Shown in pieces: positions 17,437-26,541 of a stretch of 35,006 nucleotides of DNA. The position numbers were made by a program, and so were the translations under genes. The first letter of the stretch is position 1. Every line of letters starts with the position of its first letter. This DNA comes from Acidimicrobiia bacterium (lineage in GTDB: Bacteria > Acidobacteriota > Vicinamibacteria > Vicinamibacterales > CAVVIG01): positions 1-35,006 of the forward strand of contig VFZL01000042.1 of NCBI GenBank assembly GCA_016871175.1, written 5' to 3'. Under the pieces are notes generated by a model. That model did not search any database. It was not told the origin of the DNA and saw nothing but the letters and a program-made list of their open reading frames with translations.

Positions 17437-19601
17437 TCAGTTCGCCAACGGGTCCGGTCGAACTTGGATCTTCACGACCTTGCTCGTCGTGCCCTTGCCG
17501 CCCTCCGCATGGAACGGCGCTCGTGTCGCCACCGTCGTCCAGATGGCCCGACCCTTCCAGCCTCCGTTCGGATCGTCGATCCGGCCATCCAGCCCCTTGC
17601 CGTAGTAGCCCATCGGATACGGGATCCGCAACGTCAGGAACTTCCCGTCGACGAGCGCGAGCAACGCTTCGGATTCGTTGCCCGTCACGATGGGGATGTC
17701 CTTCCCGAGGCCGAGCAGATTGAACCGATCGACGAAGTTGTAGTACGCGGACTCGGCGCTTGCCGACTCCACGGCGCCTTGGTAGTTCGGGCCGGGGAGC
17801 GGATAGAGTGTCCACCCTTCCACGCAGTGCTTCCCAGTGGCCGTGGGTCCGTTCAGGGGACCTTGACACTTGCGGCGATCGAAGCTGGCGAGGTGGCCGC
17901 TCGACGGAACTGCCCACACGACGCCCTGGCTATCCACATCCATGCCCCGAGGGGCGTATCCCTGCGATGAGGCTTTCGACTCGTTCCACGGTACTTCGTA
18001 CACCTCGGACAACGCTGTCTCTGGTGGATTCGAGCCAGGCACGAGGCGAACGATGCCACCGGGCATGCCCAGGTAAGAGCCCCAGATGGACCCGTCGGCC
18101 GGGCTCGGCGCGACGCCGTAGAACGGTGTGTTGACGCGCTTGTCCTTGTTCGGATCGACCGGTTGGTTCGGCTCGACATACGCGTCACGTTTCCCGTTGC
18201 CGTTGGTGTCGAGGACGAACACCGTCCACCCTTGCGCCTTCTGCTCGTCCTTCGTCTCGTTGTAGATTCGCGTGTTGAACCACCCTTCGACCGGACCGCC
18301 GCCCGTGAACCACAACGTGTCGTTGTCGTCGAAGTTCAGGTGGTGCGTGCCAAAGCACGTGTCGATGGTGACCACTTGCTTCGTCTTCGGATCGTACATC
18401 TGCATTTGCCGGCCGCTTTGATCCAATGGATAAGCCTTTGCGGACGGGTGAGTCGACCCTTCTCGGCAGAATGCGGGCGTTTGGCCCGGACGGATGCGCG
18501 CGGCGATCCACGCACGCGATTGGCGATCCATGGCGAAGCTGTGTGCGACCGACTGACTGCTCCAGAGCACTTCGGCGCCCCAATAGGGTGAAGGTTGCTC
18601 CGGCCGATTCGCGCTCGTGCTCGGTGTGTTGGGATCGCGCACCGCCAAGGTGATCCGGCTCGCGGTGTGACGGGCCGGATCGAGGACCGACAAATACTCC
18701 GCGCTATCCTCGAGCGCGCCGTAGATCGGTCCGTTCGGGTTGACGGTCGGATCCCGCTTGTCACTCGCAATCTCGTCGTGCAGGTAGGCCTTGGGGTCTG
18801 CCCAGTCCCAGAGCGTCACCACGACGTTGCGCTCCTTGCCTTGCGGTCGCGGCGGTGTGACGCCAGGCAGCTCGCCGCGGGCGATTCGATCGGTCCAATC
18901 GGCGTACATGGCCAAGGCGCGCGCCCGGCCCACCTGATTGAAACGGCCGCTCATCGCGGCACCCGCCTGACCCGACTGAATCCGACGATCCCATGCGGCG
19001 GTGGTGGTGGCGAATCGACCCAGGCTCTCGGGAATCTCGCGGGTCGCCTTGTTGCCCATCTGGTGGCAGCCGGTGCAACCGTCGGTGTTGACGATGCTGC
19101 GAATCCACTCGCCCTGGCTCCTGACGTGCTCGGCGATGCCGTTGCCCTTGACGCCTGTGCCGGGGAAGTCGCTCTGGGGCGGAATCTGGAGGAGCGAGAA
19201 CCAATAGAGCGCCGGGTAGTACTCGGCAGCGGCGCGCGGGTTCGACGCGGCGGTGGCCCGAAGGTTGATCGCCTTTCCTGGCTGGGCCTTCACCTTTGGC
19301 GAGTCGACCAGCCTATAGCCTCGCACCCACAGGTTGTAGGTCGCCTTCGGCAGCCCCGGTAAGACGTATCGGCCCTGATCATCGGTGATGACGATCTTGG
19401 CAAAGCGTGTCGGGAGCTCGCTCGTCTCGGCAATGACCCAGACACCGGCCTCTGGTCCTCGCGGGCCGCTCACCATATGCCGCCGATGTCTTCGCCGCCG
19501 ATTTTGACGCCAGCCGGCAGCTGCGCCTCCAACGGGGCCAGCGTCGCCAGGACCGCAACGACGAGTGCTCCAAGCGGCAGCCACGCGGTCACGCGATTCA
19601 T
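17437..19601 (-). pseudogene. Carboxypeptidase-regulatory / c-type haem / beta-propeller protein, frameshifted near N-terminus
   Basis: The ATG at 19601, with AGGAG just upstream, starts a signal peptide (MNRVTAWLPLGALVVAVLAT) and reads to KIGGEDIGGIW, then TGA at 19470-19472. In the next frame the expected continuation VSGPRGPEAGVWVIAET appears at once, so a 1-2 base shift at about 19473-19482 separates the export signal from the body. The body has a carboxypeptidase-regulatory beta-sandwich (ITDDQGRYVLPGLPKATYN), a haem c motif CTGCH, and a large propeller-like part with KTKQVVTIDTCFGTHHLNF and GMDVDSQGVVWAVPSSGHL. It resembles large secreted proteins common in Acidobacteriota with unknown substrate. 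It precedes the epoxide hydrolase by 14 bases and follows DUF1552. Either a real lesion or a sequencing indel. Confidence 0.8.
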
Positions 19602-19669
19602 GGGTCTCCTCCACGGCCACGAGTCGGATGACCTGGCCGCTCCTTAAGCCGATTCTCTCCGGATCGAGA

Positions 19670-21016
19670 TCAGACCCCTCTGACGAGCTCGAGCCTCCCC
19701 GTGCTGTCGCCCAGCGCATCGAGTGGTACGCCGAGCTTGTCGAGCAGCGCCAGCTGCAGATTGGTCAGCGGCGTGTCCTTGGCGACCCGGAGGTGTCGGC
19801 CGCCGTTCATCGATCCGCCCGCGCCTCCAATCACCAGGATCGGGAGGTTGTCGTGCGCATGGCGGTTGCTGTCGCTGATGCCGCAGCCATAGAGCAGCGT
19901 GAGCTGATCGAGGAGTGTGCCAGCGCCGTCGGGAATCGCTTGCAGCTTACCGAGGAAGTAGGCCAGCTGCTGGATGTGATAGGTGTTGATCTTTGCGAGC
20001 TTCTCCATGGCCACCGGGTTGTTTTGGTGGTGCGACAACCCATGGTGCGGATCGGGGATGCCGATCTCCGTGTAGGTGCGTGGGCTCACCTCTCGCGACA
20101 GGAGGAACGTGGTGACGCGGGTCATGTCGCACTGGTAGGCGAGCACCTGCAGGTCGAACATCAAGCGGGCATGCTCGGCAAACGTGTCAGGGATGCCGCC
20201 ACTTGGCCGCTCCATGGCGGGCAGCTCGATCTCGCTCTGCTCCTCGGCTCTCTGGATTCGCCGCTCGATGTCGCGGATCGCTTCGAGGTACTGCGTGACC
20301 TTCGCGCGGTCGCCGGGCTCGAGACGACGCTGGAGGCGAGCCACCTCCTGCACGAGCGAGTCGAGCAGGCTCCGATCGCTCTGGATCCGGCCGAGACGTG
20401 CGGCGCGCGTCGTGTTGTCGCTGTCGCCGAACAAGCGCTCGAACACGGCGCGCGGCTGGTTCTCCATGGGCAACGGCGTCGTCTCGTTGCGCCAGGAGAG
20501 CGTGTTCGCGTAGGCGCAACTGTAGCCGGCTTCGCACGCGCCAATCAGTTCGTTCGAATCGAGGCAGAGCTCGAGCGACGACAGCTGTGTCGCACGGCCC
20601 AACTCGCGGGCGGCGATCTGATCCATCGAAATGCCCGCGCGGATGTCGGGCCCCTCGGTCTTCTTCGGGTGTACGCCGGTGAGAAAGGTCGCCGCCGCCC
20701 GCACGTGATCGCCCGTGCCTTCCCCCGGCACCGGCACCGCGGGCTGATTGGCGAGCCCGGTGACGACCAGCAGACGATCGCGAAACGGCGCGAGGGGCTG
20801 AAGGATTGGCGTGAGCTCGAATGCGGTGCCGTCGGCGCTCGGGATCCACTGTTCCATCTGGATCCCGTTGGGCACGTACGCCACCGTGAGTCGGCGGACC
20901 GGCTGGGGTGTCGCGGCGAACGCCGGCACCATGCTGTCGAGGAACGGCAGCGCCACCGCGGCACCCATGCCGCGAAGGAACGTGCGACGTGGCAGGCACA
21001 GTTTCGTCACGATCAT
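19670..21016 (-). CDS. DUF1552 protein, Tat-exported
   Basis: A protein of 448 residues beginning with a twin-arginine signal (LPRRTFLRGMGAAVALPFLD). Family landmarks include VAYVPNGIQMEQWIP, LSSLELCLDSNE, YSCAYANTLSW, HHGLSHHQNN and LLYGCGISDSNRHAHDNLP, spread over the whole length, so it appears complete. DUF1552 proteins nearly always occur beside DUF1592/DUF1588/DUF1587 cytochrome proteins in planctomycetes and acidobacteria; the function is not established, though the DUF1501/sulfatase-like fold suggests a periplasmic hydrolase or partner. The start overlaps the regulatory zone of the upstream gene: its stop and a GAGGA lie within 15 bases of this ATG, indicating translational coupling. 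Confidence 0.88.
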   Translation of the reverse strand: MIVTKLCLPRRTFLRGMGAAVALPFLDSMVPAFAATPQPVRRLTVAYVPNGIQMEQWIPSADGTAFELTPILQPLAPFRDRLLVVTGLANQPAVPVPGEGTGDHVRAAATFLTGVHPKKTEGPDIRAGISMDQIAARELGRATQLSSLELCLDSNELIGACEAGYSCAYANTLSWRNETTPLPMENQPRAVFERLFGDSDNTTRAARLGRIQSDRSLLDSLVQEVARLQRRLEPGDRAKVTQYLEAIRDIERRIQRAEEQSEIELPAMERPSGGIPDTFAEHARLMFDLQVLAYQCDMTRVTTFLLSREVSPRTYTEIGIPDPHHGLSHHQNNPVAMEKLAKINTYHIQQLAYFLGKLQAIPDGAGTLLDQLTLLYGCGISDSNRHAHDNLPILVIGGAGGSMNGGRHLRVAKDTPLTNLQLALLDKLGVPLDALGDSTGRLELVRGV

Positions 21017-21026
21017 GATTGAGTCC

Positions 21027-23456
21027 TCATTCCGAGCCGGACGCGCGCCGGGTTCGCATGCGGAACGGCGCGCTCTTCGCGATCCCCAGTATCATCGCCG
21101 ACCAGCGGTAGTCGCTGCGGGCCGCCCCGTCGACGATCGCTCGAATCGCTGGCGCATCGTAGTACTCGACGCCGCGCCCAAGCGCGTAGGTCAACAGCTT
21201 CTCCGCCACGGTCGTCGCGAACTCCTCCCGACGGGCCAGCAGTGCCTGCCGGAGCGTCGCCGGTCCGTTCACCGAGGCGCCGTTTGCCAGCGTACCAGAC
21301 GGATCGATAGCGACGCCGCCCTCGGTCGAACGCCATCGGCCGATCGCATCGAAATTGTCGAGCGCGAACCCCAGGGGGTCCATCACTTTGTGGCAGCTGG
21401 CGCAGACTGGGTTCACGCGGTGTGCCTCCATGCGCGCCCGGACCGTGAGGGCCCTGCCATCCTGGCCGGCCTCCTGAAGCGCCGGGACGTCGGGCGGAGG
21501 CGGCGGGGGCGGGGCGCCCAGGATGTTCTCCAGGAGCCACTTGCCGCGAAACACCGGCGACGTCCGGTGGGGATAGGAGGTCACGGTCAACAGACCGCCT
21601 TTGCCCAGCAGACCGAAGCGGCTGTCGTCCGGTAACGTGACGCGGCGGAAGTGATTGCCGTACACGGTCGCGATGCCGTAGTGCCGTGCGAGCCGTTCGT
21701 TCAGGAACGTGTAGTCGGCGGTCAAGAGCTCGCGAACGCTGCGGTCATCTCGGAGCTGGCTTTCGAGGAAGAGCTCGATCTCTCGCGCGAACGCCTCGCG
21801 CAGATTTTCGTCGAAGTCTGGGAAGATGGCCGGGTCGGGCGTATGCAAGCGGATGTTGCGCACCCACAGCCATTGACCAGCGAAGTGACGCACGAGCGCG
21901 CTCGAACGGCGATCGGCCAGCATGCGGCGCACGTGCTGCTCGAACACCGCCGGCCGCGAAAGCTCACCCCGAGCAGCGGCGTCCAGCAGCGTATCGTCTG
22001 GGATGCTGCTCCAGAGGAAGAACGACAGCCGCGAGGCCAGTTCGATGTCGGACAGGCGGTAGGGTTGGCCTGGCGCGAGCTTCGGCGGATCGTGTTCGAT
22101 GCGGAAGAGGAAGTCGGGGCTCACGAGCGTCCGGCGCAGCGCCGCTTCGATGCCGGCGTCGAAATCGGCGCCACCCCTCGCTTTTCGCGCGTCCTCGTAG
22201 AACGCCAGCAACGGCCGGATGTCGGCCTCAGTGACCGGTCGTCGATAGGCTCGCCGCGCGATGGCCGAAATGATTGTCCGCGCGCACGCGGACTCCGAGG
22301 CCGCGGCCGGTGTCGCCGTCTTCGAGGTGCCGCCGCTGGCCGAGGGATGACACGTGAAGATGCGCGACCGGCTCGGTGAGTGACCGCTCCCGCGCACGGC
22401 GACGGGGCCGCGTACCTCCACCCGTCCAATCGCTGGCGGCAGGTTGATGTCGCCGGCGTACTCGTAACTCGTCACCGCATAGAAGGGCCGGCGCATCCCT
22501 TCTGGCTCGTCGACTTTCCTGACGAAGCTCACGCCGAGGGTCTTGGGGCCGGCGCTGGCACTGAAGCGTACCTCGGTGCCATCCACGGTCACGTTGCGCT
22601 GACCCCGGCCGGTCGATTCTGGACCACCGATGGTGATCTGTTGAATCCTGGCCCCATCCAGTCGCACCTCGAGCTCGTGCGCTTCGCCGAGCCCGCGGAC
22701 GCGGCCGTCGTAGGTCCGATCGAAGAACACCTTGATCGCGTAGTCGCCGTCGACGGGGAAGTAGTAGCGAATCGCCAGGCCGCCTCTCGAGCCGAAGGGG
22801 AGGTCGTCGCTCACGCGATCGTCCTGCCGCAGGTACTTGTTCACGGCGAACGTGTCGGTGATGGGCTGGATCGTCGGATTGCCCACCGCGATTCGGCTGA
22901 TCTTCAGCGCGGCTGACAGGTAGCGTTCGGTCAACATCGGCGAGATGGACAGCACGTCCGCGATGTTGTCGAAGCCGTAGCCGGAGTCGTCGGGAGGGAG
23001 GAGCGTCGACGCGTCGATCTCGATCCCGAGGAGATCGCGAATCGCGTGGGCGTATTCGGCGCGATTCAAACGGTGGACCGCGGGCCGGCGGCCGGGATTG
23101 GGATGCGACGCCGCAGCCGCGTCGATGGTGGTCTCCAGCCACGTGGCGAGACTGGCGGCGGTAGCGTCGTCGGGTCGTCGCGTGCCCTGCGGAGGCATGG
23201 TGCCGCTTCTCAGCTTTCGAATCACCTTCTCCCACAGGTCCGCCTGCGCGGGTACCTGCGACAAGTCGGCGACGTCGAGCGAGAGATTCGCGGTCTTCAG
23301 CCTGGCGTTGTGACAGGAGACGCAATAACGGTCGAGTGTGGCGCGATGGTGGGCCGGGACCGACGGGTCGCCGGGCGATTGAGACACGCCCGCCGCACGC
23401 GTTGTTTCACCGACGCTCAAGAGCAGTAGCGGGAGCGCGAAGAGGGCTCTAGGCAA
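21027..23456 (-). CDS. DUF1592/DUF1588/DUF1587-type protein with cytochrome c motifs
   Basis: A protein of 809 residues, secreted (FALPLLLLSVGETTRAAG). It starts with a planctomycete-type cytochrome c domain (YCVSCHN near residue 44, and the GTMPPQGTRRP segment), then the DUF1587 region (VHRLNRAEYAHAIRDLLGI), DUF1595 (RAYRRPVTEADIRPLL), DUF1592 (VSPDFLFRIE through GELSRPAVFEQHVRRML) and DUF1588 (HRTSPVFRGKWLLENIL, with a second haem-like CASCH), ending in DUF1585 (LLTYALGRGVEYYD). All domains are in the usual order with no break. The function is unknown; it is presumed to be a periplasmic redox protein acting with the adjacent DUF1552 protein. The start is TTG 23456; an in-frame ATG at 23516 is followed by a stop, so it is excluded. 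Confidence 0.88.
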   Translation of the reverse strand: MPRALFALPLLLLSVGETTRAAGVSQSPGDPSVPAHHRATLDRYCVSCHNARLKTANLSLDVADLSQVPAQADLWEKVIRKLRSGTMPPQGTRRPDDATAASLATWLETTIDAAAASHPNPGRRPAVHRLNRAEYAHAIRDLLGIEIDASTLLPPDDSGYGFDNIADVLSISPMLTERYLSAALKISRIAVGNPTIQPITDTFAVNKYLRQDDRVSDDLPFGSRGGLAIRYYFPVDGDYAIKVFFDRTYDGRVRGLGEAHELEVRLDGARIQQITIGGPESTGRGQRNVTVDGTEVRFSASAGPKTLGVSFVRKVDEPEGMRRPFYAVTSYEYAGDINLPPAIGRVEVRGPVAVRGSGHSPSRSRIFTCHPSASGGTSKTATPAAASESACARTIISAIARRAYRRPVTEADIRPLLAFYEDARKARGGADFDAGIEAALRRTLVSPDFLFRIEHDPPKLAPGQPYRLSDIELASRLSFFLWSSIPDDTLLDAAARGELSRPAVFEQHVRRMLADRRSSALVRHFAGQWLWVRNIRLHTPDPAIFPDFDENLREAFAREIELFLESQLRDDRSVRELLTADYTFLNERLARHYGIATVYGNHFRRVTLPDDSRFGLLGKGGLLTVTSYPHRTSPVFRGKWLLENILGAPPPPPPPDVPALQEAGQDGRALTVRARMEAHRVNPVCASCHKVMDPLGFALDNFDAIGRWRSTEGGVAIDPSGTLANGASVNGPATLRQALLARREEFATTVAEKLLTYALGRGVEYYDAPAIRAIVDGAARSDYRWSAMILGIAKSAPFRMRTRRASGSE

Positions 23457-23478
23457 TCCGGCCTGCCCAGCGATCCTT

Positions 23479-23500
23479 CACCTGACTCGCACCTGACTCG
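23479..23500. repeat. Perfect 11-bp tandem direct repeat, operator-like
   Basis: CACCTGACTCG occurs twice back to back at 23479-23489 and 23490-23500, in the 128-base divergent gap between the DUF1592 and ankyrin genes. The 11-base period places both copies on the same helical face, and the second ends 4 bases before the -35 of the proposed ankyrin promoter. This is a reasonable activator or repressor site, but no regulator is known. Confidence 0.45.
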
Positions 23501-23504
23501 CCGA

Positions 23505-23533
23505 TTGTGGCGACATGATGGCGCCATTATAAT
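23505..23533 (+). promoter_or_regulatory. Sigma-70-like promoter for ankyrin gene
   Basis: TTGTGG (23505-23510) and a perfect TATAAT (23528-23533) are separated by 17 bases, about 50 bases upstream of the ankyrin ATG. The -10 lies inside the palindrome CATTATAATG, so the minus strand also reads TATAAT there and could serve the DUF1592 gene, although no good minus-strand -35 is visible. A second palindrome, ATGGCGCCAT (23518-23527), sits in the spacer. Confidence 0.5.
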
Positions 23534-23584
23534 GACGCCGGGTCCGACCCGTGACGAGAATACCGGCAACCTGAGGCGTTCCGC

Positions 23585-25066
23585 ATGTCCACATGGCTCA
23601 ACACGATTGGAGCCTCGCTGACCCTCGCCGGTGGGCTGATGGCGGCGCCAGCGGCCGGCGGGGAACGGCGTCTGGCCGACGCTGCGAAGGACCAGGATCT
23701 GGTGGCGGTCCGAACGCTCCTCGCCGCGCGGGCCGACATCGACGGGCCTCGAGGCGACGGCACGACGGCGCTGCACTGGGCGGCGCACTGGGATCGGCGC
23801 GACATGGCGGACCTGCTGATCGCGGCGGGCGCACAGGTGAACGCCGCCGACGACCATCACGTGACGCCGTTGGCGCTCGCGTGCCTCAACGGCAGCGCCG
23901 GAATGGTGGCGGCGCTGCTCGAGGCGGGTGCGACCCCTAACGTGTCGTCGATCGCCGGTGAGACGCCACTCATGATCGCCGCGCACACCGGCAACGTGCG
24001 GGTGGTGCAGGCACTCCTGGCGGCAGGCGCGGACGTCGCCGCGCGCGAGCGCGCTCAGGATCAAACCGCGCTGATGCGCGCCGTCGTCAAGAGCCACGCC
24101 GACATCGTCCGCGCGCTCATCGCGGCGGGCGCTGACGTGCGGGCCCATTCGAGGAACCGCTTCACTCCTTTGCTGTTCGCCGCCCAGCAGGGGAACATCG
24201 AAATCGCGCGTCTGTTGCTCGACGCCGGCGCGAACGTCGACGAGTCAGCGCCCGATGGGATCGCGGGTGACACGAATGCGGCGCGCCGCTTCAAACCGGA
24301 CACCGACGCTGCAGCATTGCTCGTGGCGATCGATAGTCAGCACGAAGCGATGGCGCGCTTCCTGCTCGAGCGCGGCGGCGATCCGAATCTCGCCGGGGCA
24401 GGCCGGACCGCACTGCATTCGGCAGTGCAGCAGGCGATGCCTGAACTGGTCAAGACGCTGCTGTCGCGCGGGGCGGATCCCAACGCGCGGTTGACCAAGC
24501 CAATGCCCGCGCTCTCTCGATTCATTCTCCAGGCGCACGGGCTCGAGGTGGTGATCACCGGCGCCACCCCCTTCTGGCTGGCCGCCAGCTACGGTGACGT
24601 GGCGACGATGCGCATTCTCAAGGACGCTGGCGCGGATCCCCATGCCACGACCGCCGATGGCACGACGCCGTTGATGGCGGCAGCTGGCGTGGATTTCGTC
24701 GAGGGTCAGGACAAATACGGACGTCGCTGGTTCAGCGCTGACACCACGCCGGTGCAGGCGCGCGCCCGCGAGGCGATCCGCTATTGCCTCGAGCTCGGTG
24801 CCGATATCAACGCGGCCAACGACAAGGGACAGACGGCGCTCATTGGCGCCGTGTACTTCCGATCGCCGCCGCTGGTGAGGTTCCTGGTCGATCTCGGCGC
24901 CAAGGTGAACGTCGTCAACAAGCGCGGGCAGACGCCGTGGCTGATTACCCAGGGGGAATATCGCTCCGGATCGTATTTGACCGACAAGGCGACCGGCGAT
25001 CTCCTGGCGTCGCTTGGCGCCGACGTCTCGCTCGGTAAAGAGATTCCACTCGAACCGAAACGGTGA
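23585..25066 (+). CDS. Secreted ankyrin-repeat protein
   Basis: A protein of 493 residues. A signal-like N-terminus (TIGASLTLAGGLMAAPAAGG) is followed by about ten ankyrin repeats, for example DGTTALHWAAHWDRRDMADLL, GETPLMIAAHTGNVRVVQALL, RFTPLLFAAQQGNIEIARLLL and GQTALIGAVYFRSPPLVRFL. Two repeats are separated by an insert with ITGATPFWLAAS and a spacer containing EGQDKYGRRWFSADTT. Ankyrin repeats bind proteins; a periplasmic partner is likely but unknown. The ATG at 23585 has GAGG about 9 bases upstream. It is transcribed divergently from the DUF1592/DUF1552 cluster and may share regulation through the tandem-repeat region; such proteins are frequent next to these clusters in Acidobacteriota. 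Confidence 0.85.
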   Translation: MSTWLNTIGASLTLAGGLMAAPAAGGERRLADAAKDQDLVAVRTLLAARADIDGPRGDGTTALHWAAHWDRRDMADLLIAAGAQVNAADDHHVTPLALACLNGSAGMVAALLEAGATPNVSSIAGETPLMIAAHTGNVRVVQALLAAGADVAARERAQDQTALMRAVVKSHADIVRALIAAGADVRAHSRNRFTPLLFAAQQGNIEIARLLLDAGANVDESAPDGIAGDTNAARRFKPDTDAAALLVAIDSQHEAMARFLLERGGDPNLAGAGRTALHSAVQQAMPELVKTLLSRGADPNARLTKPMPALSRFILQAHGLEVVITGATPFWLAASYGDVATMRILKDAGADPHATTADGTTPLMAAAGVDFVEGQDKYGRRWFSADTTPVQARAREAIRYCLELGADINAANDKGQTALIGAVYFRSPPLVRFLVDLGAKVNVVNKRGQTPWLITQGEYRSGSYLTDKATGDLLASLGADVSLGKEIPLEPKR

Positions 25067-25107
25067 CGGCCCGCCGTCGCTGCGCCCGAGTCCTTCACGC
25101 CACAGCT

Positions 25108-25263
25108 TCAGCACCTGCTCCATGACGAGCCGTGGGCCAGACTGGTGCCGTCGAGAATGCGTCCAGAGCCGGAGCCGCTCGAAGAGCCTCCGCCGTGCAG
25201 CCACACCATGACCGGGCGTTTGCGTCCGTCGTTGAGACCCGGCGTGAACACGTTGAGGACGCT
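25108..25263 (-). pseudogene. Carboxylesterase type B fragment
   Basis: About 50 minus-strand codons read VLNVFTPGLNDGRKRPVM followed by VWLHGGGSSSGSGSGRIL and DGTSLAHGS, the conserved N-terminal block of type B carboxylesterases (LNVFTP, VWLHGGG oxyanion loop). A TGA stands immediately upstream at 25264-25266 and another ends the frame at 25108-25110. The nucleophile elbow and the rest (over 400 residues) are absent on both sides. A dead relic between the ankyrin gene and the truncated PEP-utilising gene. The remainder of 25067-25342 shows no gene. Confidence 0.7.
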
Positions 25264-25342
25264 TCACCCGATAGCGCATGGCCGGCGTCTTTCTGTTCGG
25301 GCTGCCACCGCTCCGGGGGCGCCGGCTGCAACGAGAACTGAA

Positions 25343-26540
25343 TCAGGAAATCTCGACCCGTCCGGTCGTTCCGTCGACGGTCACCGTCTGACCATCCACG
25401 AGCGACGAGGTCGCCGCGCCGGTGCCAACGACGGCCGGGATGCCGTATTCACGGGCCACGATGGCCGGATGCGCGAGCATGCGACCGTGGTCGGTCACCA
25501 GGGCCGCGGCACGCGCAAAAGCGACCGACCAGCTCGCATGCGTGCTTGGACACACCAGGATCTCGCCTGGTTCGAGCGCTGACAGTTCGGCTTCGTGGCG
25601 AATGACGCGCACCCGGCCGCTGACGCGGCCCGGGGACGCGCCGATGCCGGCCAGGGTGCCCTGCGGCGCCGGCGGCGGCGTACCGGCCTCCTCGAGCGCG
25701 ATGTGCCACGTGAAGGCACCGAGCAGGCGCTGCATCGCGGCGGGCAGGCCACGGGTTGAGGGCGGCGGCACTGGCGCGGGCCCGTAGAACGCGGGACCAG
25801 GGTTCGCGCGTACCCAGCGCAGCTCCGCGTGACGCCAAGCGGCGCGAGCCGCGGCCGGCTCGCCGGCGAGGCGGCCCTCGAGCGCCGGTGCGATTTCGGA
25901 GACTTCGAGATAGGCGATGTCGTCGGCACGGCGAAGGGCGGCGGCGGCCACGAGGCGCCGGCCCAGCTCGAGCAGCGTCCGTCGCAGAAGACCGATCGGC
26001 AGGCTCTGCGTGTAGAGGACGTTCTCTTCCCGGGTCGGGGGCACGCGCTCGGCCACGCTCAGCGCGCGATCGAAGCGTTCGCGGCCGGTCGGGCTCAGCT
26101 TGGCACGCGCACGGGCGATGGCGGACTCGCGCGTCCGCTGGCGGGCGCCGGTGGCCGGAGGCGGTTGACGCAACAACGCGAGCAGGGTCGACTCGTGCTC
26201 GGCCACCGTGGGCGCTCCCGGGTCGAGGTCGATCGAGCGTGAGCCCCAGGTGGCCAGCCAGGCCTCGAGCCGCTCGCCCGCCGCGCTGGCGCGCACGGCC
26301 GCGAGGCCCTGTGCGACCGCCTCCGGACCCGCGAGGTCGGCGATCCCGGCCATCTCCACCGCCGGACGCGTGACCGTGTCTGAAAGGCCGGCGAGCAACT
26401 CGAGCGTCTGCGCCGGGGTCCAACCAAGGCTGGCCTCGCAGCACCTGGCGAGATCGTGCACCGCCACCACGTCCGGCATCATGAGCTGGAAGTGGATGAC
26501 CAGCCCTGGCAGGGCCACCCGATCGATCAGGTGGTGCAGG
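25343..26540 (-). pseudogene. PEP-utilising enzyme, 5'-truncated
   Basis: About 400 residues resembling the central and C-terminal parts of PEP synthase/rifampicin-phosphotransferase-like proteins. The C-terminus is complete and has the mobile swivelling domain: GEILVCPSTHASWSVAF, then LVTDHGRMLAHPAIVAREYG with the phospho-carrier His, and IPAVVGTGAATSSLVDGQTV. The N-terminal ATP-grasp half is missing: recognisable sequence (HLHHLIDRVALPGLVIHF) stops near 26540, and the remaining upstream codons to 26590 lie in opposite-strand sequence belonging to an alpha/beta hydrolase. The gene therefore ends at a sharp junction. It could still be expressed from the GTG-rich upstream region but would lack nucleotide binding. 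Confidence 0.7.
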
Positions 26541-26541
26541 T

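Noticed and set aside
19565-21022. Plus-strand open frame of 485 codons opposite DUF1552
   Set aside because: Low-complexity Arg/Val/His/Glu composition and exact overlap with a well-defined DUF1552 gene; no motif or ribosome binding site.
24245-25279. Minus-strand open frame of 344 codons opposite the ankyrin gene
   Set aside because: Arg-rich antisense of clear ankyrin repeats; only its upstream neighbourhood in another frame holds the carboxylesterase relic.
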